Shown in pieces: positions 58,457 through 64,000 of a DNA stretch of 64,000 nucleotides. The first letter of the stretch is position 1, and each line of letters starts with the position of its first letter. This DNA is from Lineus longissimus (taxonomy: Eukaryota > Nemertea > Pilidiophora > Heteronemertea > Lineidae). The notes under the pieces are model-generated. The model searched no databases, was not told the origin of the DNA, and worked only from the letters and a program-made list of their open reading frames with translations. Location: NCBI RefSeq assembly GCF_910592395.1, contig NC_088322.1, positions 14,439,431 through 14,503,430 on the forward strand. The letters run 5' to 3'. Made by a program: the position numbers and the translations under genes.

Positions 58457-60646
58457 ATCTAGATTGAAATTAATATTGGTAAAGCTTTAAAAAGGAACTT
58501 TTTTTGGAGGACTTGAACGAATTCAAATATGGCTTCTTTAAGATCGCTGAATATCAGTGTTATTGTTTTGGAAATGAAGACAAGAGGATCAGTGCTTTTG
58601 TTAGAATTCGGATGAGAAGATGAGCTTTGGAGCTTGGGGGCAGCACTTGCATTGGAAAAAAGGGGTTAGAATAGGTGGGTTGGCCAAATAAACAAATAGT
58701 TCCTCGTCAATCATGTCGGTGAGCATAAAACAACCGTGTTAGCATAGTCTGAGAAGGGCATGTTGGTATGTTGGGGTAGAGGTATTATCTAATTCAGGAG
58801 TTTTAGCATAGCAGGGTCTGATGTTTCTGCCGGCCATGCATGTTGTTAAAAGTAGATTTTGTTGTTTATGCTTTAGATACATTCGACACTATCACCGTAT
58901 CCAAAAAGCAAACTTAAATTCTTATTAAATGGTCTTGAGAATTAAGAAGAAAAAAAGAATCCCTAAAAACCTCAAAAACTCTTTTGAGAATATCGTTTTG
59001 TCTTTTTTAGCGTTAACAAAACCTCCTCTGATACCTTGTCCTTGCCCAAGTTTAAGTTGATTGTTATGACAGTGAGTGTTGTCTGTGTGACAGTTAATCC
59101 ACGATGTTGTTTCAGATGAAAAGTTGCATTTTCAACAACAAGTAGGTTGTTGTAACTTACTGATTAAAGCTTCGGCTTTAATTGACAGTATTTTCAGCAT
59201 AAGATCAGAAGGTCCTGTTTTTGATTTATGTGACGGCAACCTTTACCTCAGATTGTATCAATGACAATGATATACTGTGAAAAATCTCTGTGTATTGTTT
59301 AGTTTTGAACCCTTGGTAAGTCTAGTACTAAACTAAGTAAAGGCATCTTCTACGATCGGACTTCGGTGTGAAAAATGACAATTTGGCTGACATTCAGTGT
59401 TACTGTGTATGCGGGCTTGCATTGCTGTGTGTATGCGTCACGTCAGTGTATAGCTTGTAGCCTTAGCCTTGATGTTTTTGAGTAGAGAATGATGTTTCCA
59501 CCAAATTACAAACTCACGGTGTCAGACCCTCTTAGCGTTACCTCACAGCATCCTCCACTAACCTCTACTGTATTTGCCTGTATGTGTGACAAAGCTGTTT
59601 ATAATATGGACAATCATCCCATATTTAACATATATCAGAACCTTTTAGACAACCAATTCTAATAAAAACAAATAATTGTATCCCAAAATCGGGCATTAAA
59701 GATCAAAGGCCTATGTTGAATGGGGTTAATGCTATTTCAAAGTACTTCGCAATTGGGAAAATTTCTTCACTTAACAGTTAACTCCATCTTTTATCTTTGT
59801 GATATCGTCTGTATTCAAGCATTCAACTTTGATTGGTTGATTTTCGTTCAATTCCATTTCTTCAACTCGTTTCATAAACAGGCTTTAATCTTGCTTCCTG
59901 CTTTTGATGATTCTCCTATATGTTTTCAATTTAATATGGACAATACTGTATGATTGTTTACTTTAACTGTAACTCCTCTCCTTTATTTGCAGGCCTAGGA
60001 AGCCTAAGACAACGGCAGTGCCTTGAGAGAATCAGGTAAAATGTGGCAGCAAGGTGGCCGGCAGACTGGAAAGAAAACATCAATTGGAATGGATTAAGGA
60101 TGGCTAGCGTGCAAAGTATCTGGTTTTCAGCGGAGTTAGAAGTCTTGGGAGGTTGTTAAATCACCCTATTCCTCGTTGAACGAATAACTAACCGTATGGG
60201 CCTATGCTGGCTATGAAAAAGCAACCCTGGAAAGAAAACAGACTCTTCTAAACCAGGATGCATTTGACCTTTGAGATTGCCACAAGCCACCTTCTGAAGA
60301 AAGTGTGAACTACTCAGAGTAACTACATTCAGGAAAGCAAATGCTTATCCAACCAGTGGAGACATTTGGTTCACATTGAACCAGTGCTGAGATGGACAGT
60401 GCCATCTTTTGGCCTCAAGCAGGTGAATGAGTGGTCTCACGACAGATGAAATGCGGCATTAAGCCTACAAGATGGAAAGAAAAAAGACGTGCCTCCGGAA
60501 AATGGTTGTGGGTAGTATCTATGGAGACCACTTCATGAGCAAAATCAAAATTGATGACTTCAGTCGACTGGAGAGATTATTCACCATTTTGGGTTGCAAG
60601 GGGTACTGTAATGCATTGGGTTTGCATTGTAGCTGCAGTCAAATGA

Positions 60647-60828
60647 GTTGTCATGGTTACGCATATGGTCTAGTTGCTATGGTAACGACAACATATACTG
60701 TTTTATGTGGCCATGGCAACTGCAATGAATTAGGTTGCCATAAAAGCAGATATGCACTCCTGCTGTGGGTGGCTGCAGCTTATTGGGATCGTATACTAGT
60801 ATATTATGTAGTTGGTAACCATGGCAAC
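60647..60828. promoter_or_regulatory. cluster of RFX X-box-like palindromes
   Basis: Within 182 bases lie gttgtcatggttac (60647), gttgctatggtaac (60673), ggccatggcaac (60709), gttgccat (60734) and gtaaccatggcaac (60815). Two fit the RFX X-box plan GTNRCC-NN-RGYAAC well (60673 and 60815); the others are half or imperfect sites. RFX factors control ciliary and neuronal genes in animals. Function here is inference; the group may equally be the remains of a small repeat containing the motif. Confidence 0.45.
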
Positions 60829-61640
60829 TACAAATGGCAACTGCAAAGTAGCTTAAAAGATGAGTGCAGGAGTTATTATTTTCTAGATATTGAACAATAT
60901 TGAATTCGTGCAGATTTGTTCTTGGAACTCAAGAAACCATCATTTAAGTTTGAAATACACAAATAGATACACTAAACATATGTTTCATTTTAATTCCAAC
61001 TTTGTCTATAAAAAGTGGAAATGAACAGATCTCCTTACTGTTTCGTGCTTTAGCAACACGGGGTAGAGGTTCTCATAGTACATCATGCAGTGCATTAATG
61101 TACTGCTCACTGAAGAGCCACATGGATGAGTCATCCCAAGCCGACTGGTTCAGATTCTTCCTCTTTGACTGCTAAGTGTAGAATCGTCGTACTGACGTGT
61201 AGTGATATTATTTATAAAGGTCTATAACATAAAAATTACCGCAAATTGTCTATATGCAATCACTTCATGGATATTGACTGCGATATTTTCATGATTGCTA
61301 ATAATCAATTGATTCCAGAGCTCAAAGATCATGAACATCAAAGCAGTTGGAATTCCTTGATAATGGCAGTCTTAATTTTTCTGAGCCACACGAAAATTCA
61401 GCAGACACGAACGGTACCGGCCTATGACACATACTCGTACATTACTGTGATAATTGCCTGGCCGGTGATGATGCGATTAAAATTAAATCGAAAATGTTAT
61501 ATATGAGGTGTGTGCCAAGGTCAGCTGTATATCACAAAATTCTAGCTCTTTCCAAAATGCTCATATCTGCGGCGTAAATAGAGTGACTACTATTGAATGC
61601 TGCTCTTGGTGTTGCTACAGTGGGTCTCGGAAAACAATCA

Positions 61641-61720
61641 TCAGTTACCCAGACTGTACATCAGTTACACAGACTGTACATCAGTTACACAGACTGTACA
61701 TCAGTTACACAGACTGTACA
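61641..61720 (+). repeat. 20-bp tandem repeat, 4 copies
   Basis: The unit tcagttacacagactgtaca occurs at 61641 (one base different), 61661, 61681 and 61701 without indels. It is a recent minisatellite in the 3' flank; the 85-codon frame across it is not a gene. Confidence 0.97.
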
Positions 61721-64000
61721 AATTTTGCGTTATGCCCTGTGATGTATAAACGTATGGGGCAGTAGTAATCCTAGTCACTTAATGATAAACCCACCATAAA
61801 ACGTGCTTTGTTATTATTATTATCGATTACTCAATTCGTTTTTGTGATAGTGCACATTTTAATCTTTGACAAACAGTTGTTGATTTCACAGAGTGACCAA
61901 TCTGAAATTTCCCAATTTGAGGTCGTGATGATGGTTTGATTTCTCACTTATATTTACACGTCCAAACATCGTCATGAATATATTCACAGTCATTACTACT
62001 ATAATGACGACTTATCAGCAATGTGATTCAATGCGTAATCAATTTAATCAAGATTTCCAAATTATTTACAGACAAAAATTGGAACATTAGCAGATAGATC
62101 ACTTTGTAAAATCAGCCACGAGTTATCATTTGGTGGTGTTGTGCCTTGGGGAGACAACCAATAGTCTATTTCACGAGAAATGACATTCGGATTTTGATGA
62201 TTTCGCTCAGAAAATGCAACATGTGAAAAAACTTAAACTTCTTTCTTCAAAGTATATGTAAATACTTATTTTTCCAGAACCAGAGAAAGCAGGACTAAGG
62301 GGCCACTTTAAGTGAGATACTGACAACTTGCCCTAGCTGTTCTGGCTTTGTGCGGGCAGTGGCATTTTTCATGAAATAGAGTGTAGTTAGAATTGTCTAA
62401 TCCAAGGTTGTGCATTGTGAGTGGCCTATGCATTACGTCTTTTATAATAATAACGAAATATCAACAAAGACTTACTACAGGGTGTTGTAGAAAAAGTTAA
62501 CAGTCTCGTTTGTAAATAGTCCAAAGCTTGATTTCAGGCTATTAACTTATTAGCTGGGCATTGCAGCTGCCTCACTTATCACTATTATAAATAAGTCACA
62601 TATTGCACTGCCATTAATGGCTTTCGTTATGTAAATGCACTTGATTGTCTAAAGTTTTTTAACTCTTCATCTCTCTGTGTATATACTAGTAGTACATACA
62701 GCTTGATTACGTAAGGTAATACGTGTACATTTTCTTTCTACCAATATGATGCTCCCCTGTGTTAATAGGAAATGGATTTTTTTTAAACCTTTAATATGAA
62801 TTTTTTTTTAACAGCCCAGCAAATCGTGACGAAATGAGAGTGATATTGTATAAAAATAGTTCGCATGGTTTTAAGTATTAAAGCAGGAGTTCGTTCGTTT
62901 ACATTGTTTAAATGTTTAGAAATAAAATGTCGAAGTACAGTCAAATGACAGCGATGAAACTTGGGATTTATAATCTGTGTGTTTTATGTCATACAAAACG
63001 GAAAAGATGAAATTGCATTCATTGCGGACTGACATACTGATTACATATCTCAAACTCAATCTAAAATTGTGAACGAACGAACCTGGTCTGCAAGTAGGTA
63101 GTTCCGGAGTGTACCGCCAGGGGCAAGTGTCGACGTGAAGTCACGAGGGCTATCGCCAGCTATTGTATTATGTGCTGTTTGGACGATAGTAAGATTGAGT
63201 TGACCAAGCAATAGTTCTATCTGACCAGTCAGACCGTTCTCATTAGCTGCAGATCAGTCATGCTGTGACCATGACGCCGAAGGGACAATATCACATGTCA
63301 GCAGCACTGGCGTGTACATTTGGGTCAACACTAGCATTTTCATATCGTTAGAAATAATGTATCTGATTGGCCGATAAACTCACCAATCAGGGTGCTCGTT
63401 ACTGAGATTTGTCACACCGATCTTGTCATGATATCTTCCCGTGATTGCCTACAGGTTCATTGAATATTTATTGAGACGAAAAATCTTAAAGGGCAGTTGC
63501 ATTCGTGTGATGTCTACATCTTTGCACTGGGAAAGCTGGTACACTCTTTTCAATACGTGTTGTACGCTCTAACTAGATGTGAGTGATGGATTCACCACGG
63601 GTGTCGCCTGTGATAAGTGGTGTCCGATGCGTTTTCAGCGGCGACTATGAAAACAAATTCACGGGCGTACCTGGCCTTTAAGTAGCCTACATGTTACATA
63701 ATGATCATTGTAAATAGTGTGTTTTTTCATATGATGTTGGAATTTTTTCTTCATCTTTTGTGATGTAAAGAAAGGCTCTTTGTAAATATGATAGGACTCT
63801 TTTTCTCTTCTGCAATTGTGTGTGTGCAATTTTTCTAATACTCTACTGAAGATGTACATAGTTTTTTTTTCTACAATATTATCATGTATACAAAATGCAC
63901 TACCAGTTGTGTAGTTTTCAACCATTTCAATTTTAATATCAATGTATTGCCGTCTGTCTTTAAAGTTAGCAGTTCGTCTTGTTATGAAACTTTGCAGCTC

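Larger units (their letters stand above)
58365..64000 (+). other. 3' UTR and downstream flank
   Basis: No further gene recognised. It is AT-rich, with poly(A) signals close to the stop. A splice acceptor-like tttgcag at 59992 precedes tttctless-rich sequence without a coding frame of note. The 143-codon plus frame at 60472-60903 covers a cluster of palindromes and resembles no family. The minus frame at 63659-63925 (88 codons) is low-complexity. The start of another gene beyond the window cannot be excluded. Confidence 0.5.

Noticed and set aside
59986-60060. tttgcag at 59992 as the acceptor of another last exon
   Set aside because: No in-phase coding sequence follows that resembles the family; exon 21 with nearby poly(A) signals is simpler.
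60472-60903. 143-codon plus-strand frame in the 3' flank
   Set aside because: Its Cys/His/Gly-rich stretch comes from the repeated CATGG palindromes. No known domain and no partner exons.

Overview
The window is eukaryotic nuclear DNA, most likely from a non-vertebrate animal such as a marine bilaterian. Short exons with GT/AG borders sit in long AT-rich introns, and there are tRNA-derived SINE relics, minisatellites and no operon-like gene packing. The species cannot be named from the sequence. Most open frames in the window are chance readings of introns.

I can support one gene, on the + strand. It encodes a single-pass type II membrane protein of the dipeptidyl peptidase IV family (S9B), with a DPP6/DPP10-type membrane anchor. 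I rebuilt it from splice borders, reading phase and similarity to DPP4, DPP6 and DPP10 recalled from general knowledge. From the transmembrane exon (25257-25371) to the stop codon (58364) there are 20 exons, and every junction keeps the frame. A 15-codon candidate first exon at 9291-9335 fits in phase; with it the protein is 853 residues (isoform A numbering below). The exons encode a short cytoplasmic tail and membrane segment, an eight-bladed beta-propeller (about 54-540), an alpha/beta-hydrolase domain (about 541-815) and a basic tail.

Two points stand out. First, there is a second anchor exon at 30457-30610 with its own start codon, membrane segment and the same splice phase. The gene therefore appears able to choose between two membrane anchors, not only between cytoplasmic tails. 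Second, although the anchor resembles the inactive vertebrate potassium-channel subunits DPP6 and DPP10, the ectodomain keeps the equivalents of the DPP4 catalytic triad (Ser666, Asp746, His778), the Glu-Glu motif, the oxyanion Tyr and the pocket residues. The serine motif is GPSYGG instead of GWSYGG.

Layout: 1-9290 is 5' flank with decayed repeats. 9336-25256 is a 16-kb putative first intron with a near-perfect foldback, a SINE relic and decayed copies of the next exon border. 25372-40246 is a 15-kb intron holding the alternative first exon. 40247-58364 is the exon-rich body; its intron 6 carries 22 exact-length copies of an 80-bp unit, followed by a decayed duplicate of exon 7. 58365-64000 is 3' UTR and flank with poly(A) signals, a cluster of RFX-like X-box palindromes and a 20-bp tandem repeat. 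No rRNA, intact tRNA, CRISPR or intact transposon was seen.
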